A DNA stretch of 64,000 bases from JAGVSR01 sp963786675. GTDB lineage: Bacteria; Pseudomonadota; Alphaproteobacteria; Rhizobiales; Hyphomicrobiaceae. The translations under genes were made by a program, and so were the position numbers. The stretch's first letter is position 1. Each line of letters opens with the position of its first letter. Under the pieces are notes generated by a model. It worked only from the letters and a program-made list of their open reading frames with translations. It did not search any database and was not told where the DNA came from. The DNA lies in NCBI GenBank assembly GCA_963786675.1, contig CAWAZY010000005.1, positions 413,651 to 477,650 on the forward strand, written 5' to 3'. Below, piece by piece: positions 1 to 8,582 of the stretch.

Positions 1-324
1 GGACCCTGGCTTCAGGTTCTGAAATTGGAGGGATTGAAAACTCTGGCTGAGAAGCGGGGCCGGCCGAAGCTGTCGGGCGCGGAAATTGAACTCATGAATC
101 TCGCCGGACCCGTCACGGGGCTGGAGATGATGGAGGGAGCGGGCCGCAGCGCGCCGACGCCCAACTTCTTTGCCCGGTCCGCCTATTGGCGCAATACCAT
201 CGTCCGGGGCAAGACCGGGGCCGAATTGCTCAAGGCGCTCGACGAGCGCATGGATGTCAACCTCAAGAACGAAGGCGCCATCGTCTTTTCTCAGGTTTTC
301 GATGAGATCGCAGCAGGGCGGTGA
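1..324 (+). CDS. C-terminal part of an unidentified protein, 5' truncated by the window edge
   Basis: The reading frame is open from base 1, so the true start probably lies upstream. A TTG at 25 is possible but has no good ribosome binding site. About 107 residues are visible, soluble and with no signal peptide or membrane segment. The sequence is of mixed charge, with a Gly/Met-rich stretch (residues ~30-45) followed by a predicted helical tail ending at a TGA. I do not recognise the family and assign no function. The neighbouring gene on minus is convergent. Confidence 0.5.
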   Translation, partial: GPWLQVLKLEGLKTLAEKRGRPKLSGAEIELMNLAGPVTGLEMMEGAGRSAPTPNFFARSAYWRNTIVRGKTGAELLKALDERMDVNLKNEGAIVFSQVFDEIAAGR

Positions 325-422
325 TCCAACGGCTGGCGGGCGCTCCTTCCTCCATTGGCAAATGATCGCCCGCGGCTTTGACGGCCGCGGGCGCAGTTTT
401 TGGGCAACTCAATAGGTGCCGG

Positions 423-692
423 CTATTTGCACGAAACTTGGCGTGCGCGGCACGTGGTGACGATGCCTTGGTACTTGCAGGTCACGGTCGGCGCGCCACG
501 TCCTTTGCGGCCGGCCATCATATTCGATTGATAAAGGGATTCCTTCGCCAGCAGCGTGGCCACTTCCTTGGTGATCGCCGTGGCGCTGCCACCCGCCCGA
601 ACACAATGCGTATGGGCGTTGGCCGCAGTCACGGAAACTGCCAAACCCGCCGCCAGCGCGGCCCCCACACACAACGATTTTGCAAATGTCAT
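423..692 (-). CDS. Small secreted protein of unknown function
   Basis: This 89-residue protein begins with a clear Sec-type signal peptide: a Lys near the start, a hydrophobic Ala/Val-rich core and an AxA-like site ending near 'ANA' at about residue 26. The mature part is about 60 residues with four cysteines (within HTHCV, VTCKY, TTCRA and VSCK), which suggests disulfides in the periplasm. It stands alone. I do not recognise a family. Confidence 0.6.
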   Translation of the reverse strand: MTFAKSLCVGAALAAGLAVSVTAANAHTHCVRAGGSATAITKEVATLLAKESLYQSNMMAGRKGRGAPTVTCKYQGIVTTCRARQVSCK

Positions 693-1231
693 GGTTGTCC
701 TCCAGCGGTTGAAAACTCCGCGCCGTAATTATGCGCGCGAATGCCAAGCCGCCAAAGTCCAGAAGTGCGCCACGGGGCCGGTTGCGTGCTTTTCAACAAC
801 CCAGTGATGCGCGGGTGACGCACGCGACGCGGATGCCCGCCGTCCACTGCATCGCAGCAACGATCCGCAAACGTCCTGATCGCGGGTGTCATCGATTCAG
901 GTCGAAGCCGATTCCGATAAATCCCTGCACATCGGCTTCGCTTTCCCTGGTCGACCCTGCGCCGCGACTGAGGCCCAATTCGGCTTGCCCGGTCTAGCCG
1001 ACCGATTACCGGCTGGTGTGCGCGATGTCCGGACGCAGTTCCATGACATGCTCGAATTGCAGCGCGCCCACGACGGGTGCGACGGGTCCCATCGAGGTAT
1101 CCAGGTGGCCCGCCGGCGGACGCCGCGTGCGCGCCCTAGGTGCTGCGTGCGTCTGGAAAAATTCGCACAATGCCGCTACGCAGTTCGCATCGGCGGTTGC
1201 CGGCGGTGGCGCCAGAAGTCGGGAGGTTCGG
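693..1231. other. Intergenic region with no supported gene
   Basis: This stretch separates the divergent small secreted protein gene (minus) and the MFS gene (plus). Several long open frames cross it on both strands, but they are incidental frames of GC-rich DNA, have no family resemblance and overlap the MFS gene. It should hold the two divergent promoters; I could not pick convincing -35/-10 boxes. Confidence 0.5.
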
Positions 1232-2794
1232 GTGGACAGCGGGCAGGAGCCCTCACAAGTAGCCCGGTCAGGGTCTGGAACGGCGGCGGGCCAATCCCTC
1301 AAGGCAGCTCTGCTTCCCGTCTCCGCGCTGTTGGTCAGCGTTTCCATTCTGCTGATGGGCAACGGCCTCCAGGGCACGCTCGTGCCCGTCCGAGCCAATC
1401 TGGAAAACTTCGGCGCGTTCGAGATCGGCCTCCTCGGTACGTTCTATTTCATAGGTTTCACGGCCGGATGTCTGCACGGCCCCTACCTTGTCGGCCGGGC
1501 CGGCTACATCCGCGCCTACCTTGCGATGACGTCGCTGGCATCGGCCGTGGCAGTCCTGCACCCCTTGCACGTGGATGCAGTGCTGTGGGCGCTTCAACGC
1601 GCGGCGACCGGCTACTGCTTCGCGGTGCTCTACATCATCGTCGAGAGCTGGCTGAACGAACGGACGACGAACGAGCTTCGCGGCACCGTCTTCTCGGTCT
1701 ACACGATCATCAACCTGACGGTGATCACGGCAGGCCAGATGATGCTTGGGTTGGCCGATCCCGCGTCGTTCGCACTTTTTGCCTTGTCGTCGATCCTGGT
1801 GTCGTTGGCGGCCATGCCGATTGCGTTCACCATGCAGGAGTCGCCCACCGCCCCGGCGGCGGCCCTGGTCCTGCCGGATCTGAAAAAGCTCTACCGGATT
1901 TCTCCCGTCGGCGTGGCGGGATGTTTCGCGGTGGGTCTCGCCAACGGCGCCTTCTGGGCCTTGGGACCGGTCTTCGCTCAGAACATCGGACTGACGTCCA
2001 CGGGCATCGGCCTGTTCATGAGTGCCGTCGTTTTGGGAGGGGCGGCGTCGCAATGGCCGTTGGGGACCCTCTCGGACCGCTTCGACCGGCGCGCGGTCAT
2101 CGTCGTTTCCGCGCTGGTGGCCATGATTGCGGCCGGCATCTTGATGATCGTTCCCGATCATGACCGCATGTCCATGATGCTGGCGGGTGCTCTATTCGGC
2201 GCGGGGGCGTTCCCGCTCTACCCGCTGTCGGTCGCGCACGCCAACGACCATGCGGCCTCGCGCGATTTCGTCGATGTCTCGAGTGGCCTGTTGTTGATTT
2301 TCGGCCTCGGTGCGGCCGCCGGACCCGTGCTGGCCTCGCTGACCCGCGAATGGGCGGGGCTGCCGGTGCTCTTCTTTTTCACCGCGGCGGTGCACGCGGT
2401 GTTGATCCTCTATGTCCTCTGGCGCATGGCCCGCCGCGAGCGGGCACCGGAAGCGGACCGCGTCGTGTTTACCGATGCCGCCATTGCCGCCCAGACCGTG
2501 ACGCCGTTCGACCCGGCGCGGGCGTCAGAACCAGATACACCCGGCGGACGGGCGTTGAGGCAGCCTGTCAGGGCCACTTCACCACGGGCGGCATGGACGA
2601 GAGGATGCTTTCCACGTTGCCGCCTGTCTTCAGGCCGAACATCGTGCCGCGATCGTAAAGCAGATTGTACTCCACGTAGCGGCCGCGGCGGATCAGCTGT
2701 TCTTCGCGGTCGGCCTCGGTCCACGGCGTCGTCCAGTTGCCGCGCACGATCATGGGATAGACCTGCAGGAATGCGCGTCCGACGTCCTGCGTGA
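1232..2794 (+). CDS. Major facilitator superfamily transporter (YcaD-like)
   Basis: An integral inner-membrane transporter with about 12 hydrophobic segments between residues ~20 and ~400. Family features include an N-terminal Gly-rich loop (GNGLQGTLVPVRA), the loop after TM4 with 'ESWLNERTT', and 'TLSDRFDRRAVI' between TM8 and TM9, the usual MFS A-like motif. The substrate cannot be told. The start is GTG 1232, which has GGGAGG 5-6 bases upstream; longer frames begin far upstream without homology. The conserved part ends near residue 430, but the frame runs on into the antisense hemF gene to 2794. A shift near 2515-2525 would give a stop at about 2558, so the last ~80 residues are doubtful. 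Confidence 0.75.
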   Translation: MDSGQEPSQVARSGSGTAAGQSLKAALLPVSALLVSVSILLMGNGLQGTLVPVRANLENFGAFEIGLLGTFYFIGFTAGCLHGPYLVGRAGYIRAYLAMTSLASAVAVLHPLHVDAVLWALQRAATGYCFAVLYIIVESWLNERTTNELRGTVFSVYTIINLTVITAGQMMLGLADPASFALFALSSILVSLAAMPIAFTMQESPTAPAAALVLPDLKKLYRISPVGVAGCFAVGLANGAFWALGPVFAQNIGLTSTGIGLFMSAVVLGGAASQWPLGTLSDRFDRRAVIVVSALVAMIAAGILMIVPDHDRMSMMLAGALFGAGAFPLYPLSVAHANDHAASRDFVDVSSGLLLIFGLGAAAGPVLASLTREWAGLPVLFFFTAAVHAVLILYVLWRMARRERAPEADRVVFTDAAIAAQTVTPFDPARASEPDTPGGRALRQPVRATSPRAAWTRGCFPRCRLSSGRTSCRDRKADCTPRSGRGGSAVLRGRPRSTASSSCRARSWDRPAGMRVRRPA

Positions 2795-3488
2795 AGGCGA
2801 GTGCTGCGTCCCATCCGCCCTGGTCCTCGGAGGGCGTGAGGTAGTCGTAGAAAATGCCGCCGATGCCGCGCATCTCCTTGCGGTGCGGCAGATAGAAATA
2901 TTCGTCGCACCATTCCTTGTAGCGCTTGTAGTCGGCGATGGCGTGGTTCTGGCAGGCGCCATACATGGCGGCGTGGAAGGCTAAGGAGTTGGCGTCGGAT
3001 TGCGTGCGGCGGCGCATCAGCACGGGCGTCAGGTCGGCGCCGCCGCCGAACCACCATTTGGACGTCACGACCATGCGCGTGTTCATGTGAACGGCGGGGA
3101 CGTGCGGGTTGTGCATGTGGGCGATGAGCGAGATGCCCGACGCCCAGAAGCGCGGATCTTCCTCGGCGCCGGGGATCTGCTTGCGGAACTCGGGCGCGAA
3201 CTCTCCATGAACGGTGGACGTGTGCACGCCCACCTTCTCGAATACCCGGCCATGCATGAGCGACATGACCCCGCCGCCAAGATCGGCGGACGGGTCGGTC
3301 CCGGTGTGTTCTGCCCGATTCCAGGGCGTGCGGACGAACCGTCCAGCCTGCTGATCGGAGGTGGGCGTGCCGGCCGGCAACTGGTCTTCGAGCTTCTCGA
3401 AAGCGGCGCAAATATCGTCGCGCAAGGTCTCGAACCACGCCCGCGCCTTCGCCTTGTGGTCGTTCATCTCGTCGATCGTCACATCCAT
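2568..3488 (-). CDS. hemF: Oxygen-dependent coproporphyrinogen III oxidase
   Basis: HemF performs the oxidative decarboxylation of coproporphyrinogen III to protoporphyrinogen IX in haem synthesis, using O2, in the cytoplasm. The 306-residue product has the usual length and the diagnostic blocks: 'GGGVMSLMHGRVFEKVGVH', 'HMNTRMV', 'WFGGGADLTP', 'CDEYFYLPHR', 'GIGGIFYDYL', and a C-terminal 'YNLLYDRGTMFGLKTGGN'. I chose the internal ATG at 3488 (MDVTIDEMN) as homologues begin at about this point; a 16-residue longer form from 3536 is possible. Its 3' end overlaps the tail of the MFS frame, convergently. It fits an aerobe with abundant cytochromes, such as the bc1 genes nearby. Confidence 0.95.
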   Translation of the reverse strand: MDVTIDEMNDHKAKARAWFETLRDDICAAFEKLEDQLPAGTPTSDQQAGRFVRTPWNRAEHTGTDPSADLGGGVMSLMHGRVFEKVGVHTSTVHGEFAPEFRKQIPGAEEDPRFWASGISLIAHMHNPHVPAVHMNTRMVVTSKWWFGGGADLTPVLMRRRTQSDANSLAFHAAMYGACQNHAIADYKRYKEWCDEYFYLPHRKEMRGIGGIFYDYLTPSEDQGGWDAALAFTQDVGRAFLQVYPMIVRGNWTTPWTEADREEQLIRRGRYVEYNLLYDRGTMFGLKTGGNVESILSSMPPVVKWP

Positions 3489-3657
3489 GGGCCGTGGTCC
3501 ATCGTATCCGCTATGCTGGTGCCATCGTTCTGGCACGATGCTGCCTCAGCGAATAGTGTATTGGAAGGCCGTCGTGAAGGGCCGACCCTGGCTGAGGCCA
3601 TGTCGGGTCCGGCCGGACCGCCCTTTCAGCTGCAACCCCAATCAAAGCGAGTGCCAC

Positions 3658-5532
3658 GTGCGTCGCCTGTTTGAGCGCTTTGAGAACCACATCGACCCGT
3701 TCGCGGGATCGGGGGAGGTGCGCCCGCCCGCCAGCCTCGGGGCCTTCTACTGGTTCTTCGTGCGCCAGGCCTGGCCATCGTTCGTAGCGCTGCTCGTGGT
3801 CGGATTCATCGGCGCCGTGATCGAGGCTTCGCTGTTCGCGTTCGTCGGTTCGCTCGTGGATCTCATGCGCGCCGCCGAGACGCCCAGCACCTTCATCAAC
3901 GATCACTGGAACACGCTGGTCTTCATGGCCGTGATCGCCGCCGTCGTTCGGCCTCTGGTGTCGTTCGTCCACGACCTTCTCAAGCACCAGATGATCGGCG
4001 GATCGTTCACGACCCTGATCCGCTGGCAAAGCCACGCCTATGTGCTTCGCCAAAGCCTGGGATTTTTTCAAAACGATTTTGCCGGACGTGTCGCCAATAA
4101 GGTCATGCAATCCGGACCGGCCGTGCGCGAAAGCGTCGTCCAGGCCATCGACGCCGTGTGGTTCGTCGCCGTCTACTGGATGACGGCCGTGGCGCTGTTT
4201 GCCAACGCCGACGCGCGTCTGGTGGTGCCGCTGGCCGTGTGGTTCATCGCCTATGCGCTTGTGTTGCGCTACTTCATCCCGCGGCTCAAGGCCCGCGCGA
4301 TCGCGACCAGCGAGGCCCGCTCCATGCTGACCGGGCGGATCGTCGACAGCTATACCAACATTCTGACTGTCAAGCTCTTCGCACATACCGAACGCGAGGA
4401 CGATTACGCCCGGAGCGCCATGCGTGAGCAGCTGGACAAACTGCAGGTCCAACTGCGCCTGACGACCCTCATGGAAACGTCGCTGTTCGCCATCAACGGC
4501 GTGTTGTTGGTCGCCATTTCGGCGCTGGCGATCGTGTTGTGGACCCAGGAGGCTGTTACTGTAGGCGCCATCGCGCTCGTCCTCGGCCTGACCATCCGGA
4601 TCGTCAATATGTCGGGCTGGGTCATGTGGACGGTCGCCGGCATTTTCGAGAACCTCGGCATCGCCTACGAAAGCATGGAGACGGTTTCGCGTCCGTGGTC
4701 GGTGCTCGACAGGCCCGGCGCCAAGCCATTGGCCGTCGGCAAGGGTGAGATCGTCTACGAAAATGTGGTGTTCCGCTATGGGCGTCCCCGGACCTTGGAT
4801 GATCGGCGCGCGGGCGGCGTCATCGACGAGTTGTCGCTGCGGATCGCGCCGGGTGAGAAGGTAGGGCTCGTCGGGCGGTCGGGCGCCGGCAAATCGACGC
4901 TCGTCAGTCTGCTCTTGCGCTTCTACGACCTGGAGAGCGGCCGCATCCTGATCGACGGCCAGGATATTGCGGAGACGACCCAGGAAAGCCTGCGCGCCCA
5001 GATCGGCCTTGTGACGCAAGACACGTCACTGCTGCACCGCTCCGTTCTCGACAATATCCTCTATGGCCGTCCCGAAGCCGGGCTGGCGGCCGCCAAAGTC
5101 GCCGCCGCGCGGGCGCATGCGGATGCCTTCATCCCAGACCTGGAGGACCTAGCCGGCCGCCGGGGTCTGGCCGCGCACGTGGGTGAGCGCGGCGTGAAGC
5201 TGTCGGGTGGTCAGCGCCAACGCATTGCCATAGCCCGCGTGCTGTTGAAGAATGCCCCCATTCTCATTCTGGATGAGGCGACCAGTGCCCTCGACAGTGA
5301 AGTGGAGGCCGCCATTCAGGAGAGCCTGAAGGACCTGATGGCCGACAAGACCGTCATTGCTATCGCGCATCGCCTGTCCACGATCGCAGCCATGGACCGG
5401 CTGGTGGTGATGGATCAGGGCCGCATCGTCGAGCAAGGCAGCCATACAGAACTTCTGCGTCAGGGCGGGCTCTACGCAGATCTGTGGAAGCGCCAGTCGG
5501 GCGGTTTCCTGGCCAAGGATGCAGCCGAATAG
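3658..5532 (+). CDS. ABC exporter, fused permease and ATPase (MsbA/ATM1-like)
   Basis: A half-transporter of about 624 residues. The N-terminal membrane domain (residues ~30-330) has six hydrophobic segments. The C-terminal nucleotide-binding domain has Walker A 'GRSGAGKST', a Q-loop 'GLVTQDTSLLH', signature 'LSGGQRQR', Walker B 'ILILDEATSALD' and the H-loop 'IAHRLST'. Such proteins dimerise in the inner membrane and export lipids, glycans or peptides; the substrate is not evident. The start is GTG 3658 (VRRLFERFE), the usual N-terminus in rhizobial homologues. The longer open frame upstream is antisense to hemF. Confidence 0.88.
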   Translation: MRRLFERFENHIDPFAGSGEVRPPASLGAFYWFFVRQAWPSFVALLVVGFIGAVIEASLFAFVGSLVDLMRAAETPSTFINDHWNTLVFMAVIAAVVRPLVSFVHDLLKHQMIGGSFTTLIRWQSHAYVLRQSLGFFQNDFAGRVANKVMQSGPAVRESVVQAIDAVWFVAVYWMTAVALFANADARLVVPLAVWFIAYALVLRYFIPRLKARAIATSEARSMLTGRIVDSYTNILTVKLFAHTEREDDYARSAMREQLDKLQVQLRLTTLMETSLFAINGVLLVAISALAIVLWTQEAVTVGAIALVLGLTIRIVNMSGWVMWTVAGIFENLGIAYESMETVSRPWSVLDRPGAKPLAVGKGEIVYENVVFRYGRPRTLDDRRAGGVIDELSLRIAPGEKVGLVGRSGAGKSTLVSLLLRFYDLESGRILIDGQDIAETTQESLRAQIGLVTQDTSLLHRSVLDNILYGRPEAGLAAAKVAAARAHADAFIPDLEDLAGRRGLAAHVGERGVKLSGGQRQRIAIARVLLKNAPILILDEATSALDSEVEAAIQESLKDLMADKTVIAIAHRLSTIAAMDRLVVMDQGRIVEQGSHTELLRQGGLYADLWKRQSGGFLAKDAAE

Positions 5533-5674
5533 GCCGTGTTCTGATCTGCGGCACCTCAGCACCTTTGCCCTGGATCAAAGCCGAAGTTCCATCAATCGGG
5601 GAACCCTTGCGCCTGAATTCACGTTGCTTTGCTAACGCGACGGCGCGGGCGCAAAAACCGGCAGGAGAGGAACA

Positions 5675-5878
5675 ATGGCAAAACTGGCGACACTCATCTG
5701 GATCATGCTTGGCATCACAATGGCGGGCATCTTCGGGACGGTGATCCTTGCAACGCCGTCACTCTCAGCTGAAGCCGCCGAGACACTGCCATGGGCGGCT
5801 CTGGCGGGCTTCATCCTGGCGATCCCTGTCTCGGTCGTCATCGCCAAGCGCATTCTCAGCGAAACTTCGGGGCGTTGA
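5675..5878 (+). CDS. Small two-helix membrane protein
   Basis: A 67-residue protein with two hydrophobic segments (about residues 5-27 and 40-60) joined by a short acidic/Ala loop, ending in a basic tail. The ATG at 5675 is preceded by a good AGGAGAGG site. No family is recognised. It sits in the space after the ABC exporter and converges on trmL; a link with either is not shown. Confidence 0.6.
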   Translation: MAKLATLIWIMLGITMAGIFGTVILATPSLSAEAAETLPWAALAGFILAIPVSVVIAKRILSETSGR

Positions 5879-5903
5879 CCGGCCCTGGAGCCCGGGGGAT
5901 TGA

Positions 5904-6377
5904 CTACGGGGTTTGAGCGAAGCGGCCGGTCTGACGCAGTCCTTCGCCAAGAACCATGGCGGCTGCAACTGCAACATTCAGCGAACGCAGCGGAGGCTGG
6001 ATGGGGATCCTGACCACCGCGTCGGCGCGATTGTGAACGTCCGGCGGCACGCCGGCACTTTCGCGGCCGAGCAGCAGCGTGTCGGCGGGGGTGTAGGTGA
6101 AGGCCGTGTAGTCCACCGCGCCATGGGTTGAAAGCAGGATGAGGCGCCCGCTCCCCTGCGTGCACTTTTTTCGGGCCGTCTCGAAAGCTTCGAAAGACAC
6201 GTGCCGTGTCAGGGCAACGTGTGGCAGGTAATCCAGACCAGCTCGCTTGAGATTTCGATCGGACATGTCAAATCCGGCTGGGCCGATGAGGTCCACCGGT
6301 ACCCCCAGGCAGGCACACAGGCGCAATATGGTGCCGGTGTTCTGGGGAATGTCCGGTTGATACAGTGCAATCCGCAT
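5904..6377 (-). CDS. trmL: tRNA (cytidine(34)-2'-O)-methyltransferase
   Basis: A 157-residue SPOUT (trefoil-knot) methyltransferase that 2'-O-methylates the wobble base of certain leucine tRNAs with S-adenosylmethionine. The N-terminal block 'LYQPDIPQNTGTILRLCACLG' (TrmL type) is followed by the knot motifs 'LLLGRESAGVPPDVHN' and 'IPIQPPLRSLNVAVAAAMVLGE'. Length and all motif blocks match TrmL. The gene is divergent from petA, about 315 bp away. Confidence 0.93.
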   Translation of the reverse strand: MRIALYQPDIPQNTGTILRLCACLGVPVDLIGPAGFDMSDRNLKRAGLDYLPHVALTRHVSFEAFETARKKCTQGSGRLILLSTHGAVDYTAFTYTPADTLLLGRESAGVPPDVHNRADAVVRIPIQPPLRSLNVAVAAAMVLGEGLRQTGRFAQTP

Positions 6378-6692
6378 TGAGGCTCTTTAGCGTAATGGAG
6401 CACACGTTGAAAATGGCCGTCGGCGTCCGTCCGCGAGGACACTGCTCGGCAGCCCGTGGTGGGACGGCGGCTTCTGGTTTTGCGATGCGGCCCGGCGGGT
6501 GCGGCCAAACGATGCAAGTCATCGCGACAGGCACCGCTTGCCATCCCATCGCAGTATAAGAGCGCCGATTATCGATGCGCGATCTGGACGATTCGCCGCC
6601 TGGAACGGTCGATTTTGTTCAAGCCGGCATGGCCTTTACCGCCCGTGGGGGGCCTTTCGCCGAGGCGTTCGCCCTACTTTTTGGAGGATCAC
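6378..6692. promoter_or_regulatory. Divergent trmL / petABC promoter region
   Basis: A 315-bp gene-free gap between the divergent trmL and petA starts. It should carry the promoters of both units. The only clear signal is a ribosome binding site (TTGGAGG, 6681-6687) just before the petA GTG. I could not assign boxes with confidence. Confidence 0.45.
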
Positions 6693-7266
6693 GTGACTTC
6701 GACAGTGGAAGATCCAAATCGCCGGGACGTCCTGGTCATTGCCGGCTCTGCCTTCGCGGCGGTCGGCGGGGCGGTCACGATGTGGCCGTTCATCGCGCAA
6801 ATGAATCCTGAACTCGAGCGCTCAGGCACTCGCGTCGATCGAGGTCGATCTGTCTCCCGTCAAGCAGGGGCAGGCGATCACGGCGATGTGGCGCGGCAAG
6901 CCGGTCTTTATCCGCAACCGCACCGCCGACGAGATCGCCAAGGCCAAGGCGGATGACGCGGCGAGCCTGCCGGACAGCTCCGCCCGCAACCTCGGTCTTC
7001 CGGAGGCCGTGCCGGCCCTCGACAAGAACCGGGTGAAGGAAGGCCACGAACAGTGGCTGATCCTCGTCGGCATCTGCACCCACCTGGGCTGCATCCCCAA
7101 GGGCCAGGCCATCGGCGACAGCAAGGGTGAATTCGGCGGCTGGTTCTGCCCCTGCCACGGCTCGCATTATGATACGTCCGGGCGCATCCGGAAGGGACCG
7201 GCCCCGCGCAATCTGGACGTGCCGCCCTACGAATTCGTCTCCGACACAAAAATCAAGATCGGCTAA
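6693..7266 (+). CDS. petA: Rieske iron-sulfur subunit of cytochrome bc1, with an apparent +1 frameshift
   Basis: The Rieske protein carries a 2Fe-2S cluster and passes electrons from ubiquinol to cytochrome c1 at the inner membrane. The N-terminus from GTG 6693 has a twin-arginine anchor (NRRDVL followed by an Ala/Gly hydrophobic helix) and reaches 'FIAQMNPE' near 6812. The rest is in the next frame from about 6814 (SSAQALASIEVDL) to 7266 and holds the cluster motifs CTHLGC and CPCHGSHYD. Removing one base in GAACTC (6810-6815) joins the halves into a normal ~190-residue protein. The petBC partners are intact and bc1 is a core complex, so I infer sequencing error rather than loss of function. 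Confidence 0.85.
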
Positions 7267-7278
7267 GGGGAGCAAACA

Positions 7279-8568
7279 ATGTCGGCCCACGAGTTGAATT
7301 ACAAGCCAACAAGCCGCATGGGAAAATGGTTTGACGAGCGCCTGCCCGTCGCCCGCCTCATGCACGGTCAGTTCGTCGAATTCCCGACGCCGCGCAATCT
7401 CAACTACGCTTGGACGTTCGGAGGCATCCTCACGTTTTGCCTCGTCGCACAGATCGTCACCGGTATCGTCTTGGCGATGCACTATCAGCCAAGTGCCGAT
7501 GACGCGTTCAACTCGCTCGATCACATCCGCCGGGACGTGAACTTTGGCTGGCTCATTCAACCGATGCATGCCGTCGGCGCGTCGATGTTCTTTATCGCTG
7601 TCTACATTCATATTTTCCGCGGCCTTTACTACGGGTCCTACAAGGCCCCCCGCGAAGTGCTTTGGATCCTGGGCGTTTTCATTCTGTTGGCCATGATGGC
7701 CACAGCCTTCATGGGCTATGCGTTGCCCTGGGGTCAGATGAGCTTCTGGGGCGTGACCGTCATCACCAACCTGTTCTCCGCGCTGGACAGCGTTTGGTCT
7801 GGCCTCGGCACGGCGATCACGGAATGGCTTTGGGGCGGTTATGCGGTGACGGGCGTGACGCTTAACCGCTTCTTCTCGCTCCACTATCTACTGCCGTTCG
7901 TCATCTTCGGTCTCGTCATTCTGCACATCTGGGCGCTGCATGTGACCGGACAGAACAATCCGACGGGGCTAGACATCAAGTCGAAGTCCGACTCGGTGCC
8001 GATGTATCCCTTCGCGGTGGCTAAGGATGCGGTGGGTCTATTCGCCTTCCTGATTATCTTCGCTTGGTTCATCTTCTTCGCACCTGACTACCTCGGTCAC
8101 GCGGACAACTACACGCCGGCCAACCCGCTGGTCACTCCGCCGCATATCGTACCTGAATGGTACTTCCTGCCGTTCTACGCGATCCTTCGCGCCATTCCCT
8201 CCAAGCTGGGTGGCGTGATCGCGATGTTCGCATCGGTGCTGATCCTGCTGTTCGTGCCCTGGCTCGATACCAGCCGCGTGCGTTCGGCCAAGTACCGGCC
8301 GTACTACAAGATTGCATTCTGGGTTTTCGCCTTCACCTGCGTGGCGCTGGGCTGGCTGGGTTCAAAGCCCGCCGAGCAGCCCTACGTGATGTGGGCGCAG
8401 ATCTTCACCTTCCTGTACTTCGCCTTCTTCCTGATTGCGTTGCCGGTTCTCGGCCTGATCGAGACGCCGCGGCCCTTGCCGCGCTCGATTACGGAATCAG
8501 TTCTCGGCAAGTCCGGTGGTGGAGGGACGGTGCCTGCAGGCGCGACTGCCGCCCCAGAGAAGCGCTAA
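7279..8568 (+). CDS. petB: Cytochrome b subunit of the bc1 complex
   Basis: The 429-residue dihaem membrane subunit that contains the ubiquinol oxidation and reduction sites. Eight or so hydrophobic helices are visible. The quinol-site motif PEWY is present (VPEWYFLPFYAILRAIP, about residue 291), as is the conserved 'GYALPWGQMSFWG' block and haem-ligand histidines in the N-terminal helices ('HAVGASMFFIAVYIHIFRG') and 'HYLLPFVIFGLVILHIWALH'. It starts 12 bp after petA with a GGGGAGC site and is followed by petC, so it is the middle gene of the operon. It is not fused to cytochrome c1, unlike fbcH of Bradyrhizobium. Confidence 0.97.
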   Translation: MSAHELNYKPTSRMGKWFDERLPVARLMHGQFVEFPTPRNLNYAWTFGGILTFCLVAQIVTGIVLAMHYQPSADDAFNSLDHIRRDVNFGWLIQPMHAVGASMFFIAVYIHIFRGLYYGSYKAPREVLWILGVFILLAMMATAFMGYALPWGQMSFWGVTVITNLFSALDSVWSGLGTAITEWLWGGYAVTGVTLNRFFSLHYLLPFVIFGLVILHIWALHVTGQNNPTGLDIKSKSDSVPMYPFAVAKDAVGLFAFLIIFAWFIFFAPDYLGHADNYTPANPLVTPPHIVPEWYFLPFYAILRAIPSKLGGVIAMFASVLILLFVPWLDTSRVRSAKYRPYYKIAFWVFAFTCVALGWLGSKPAEQPYVMWAQIFTFLYFAFFLIALPVLGLIETPRPLPRSITESVLGKSGGGGTVPAGATAAPEKR

Positions 8569-8582
8569 GGGAGAATGTCGAT

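Noticed and set aside
3511..5019. A 502-codon open frame on minus
   Set aside because: It is antisense to the ABC exporter and part of hemF. Its His/Asp/Arg-rich composition is typical for a shadow frame.
6790..7884. A 364-codon open frame on minus
   Set aside because: It is antisense to petA and petB, with no family pattern.
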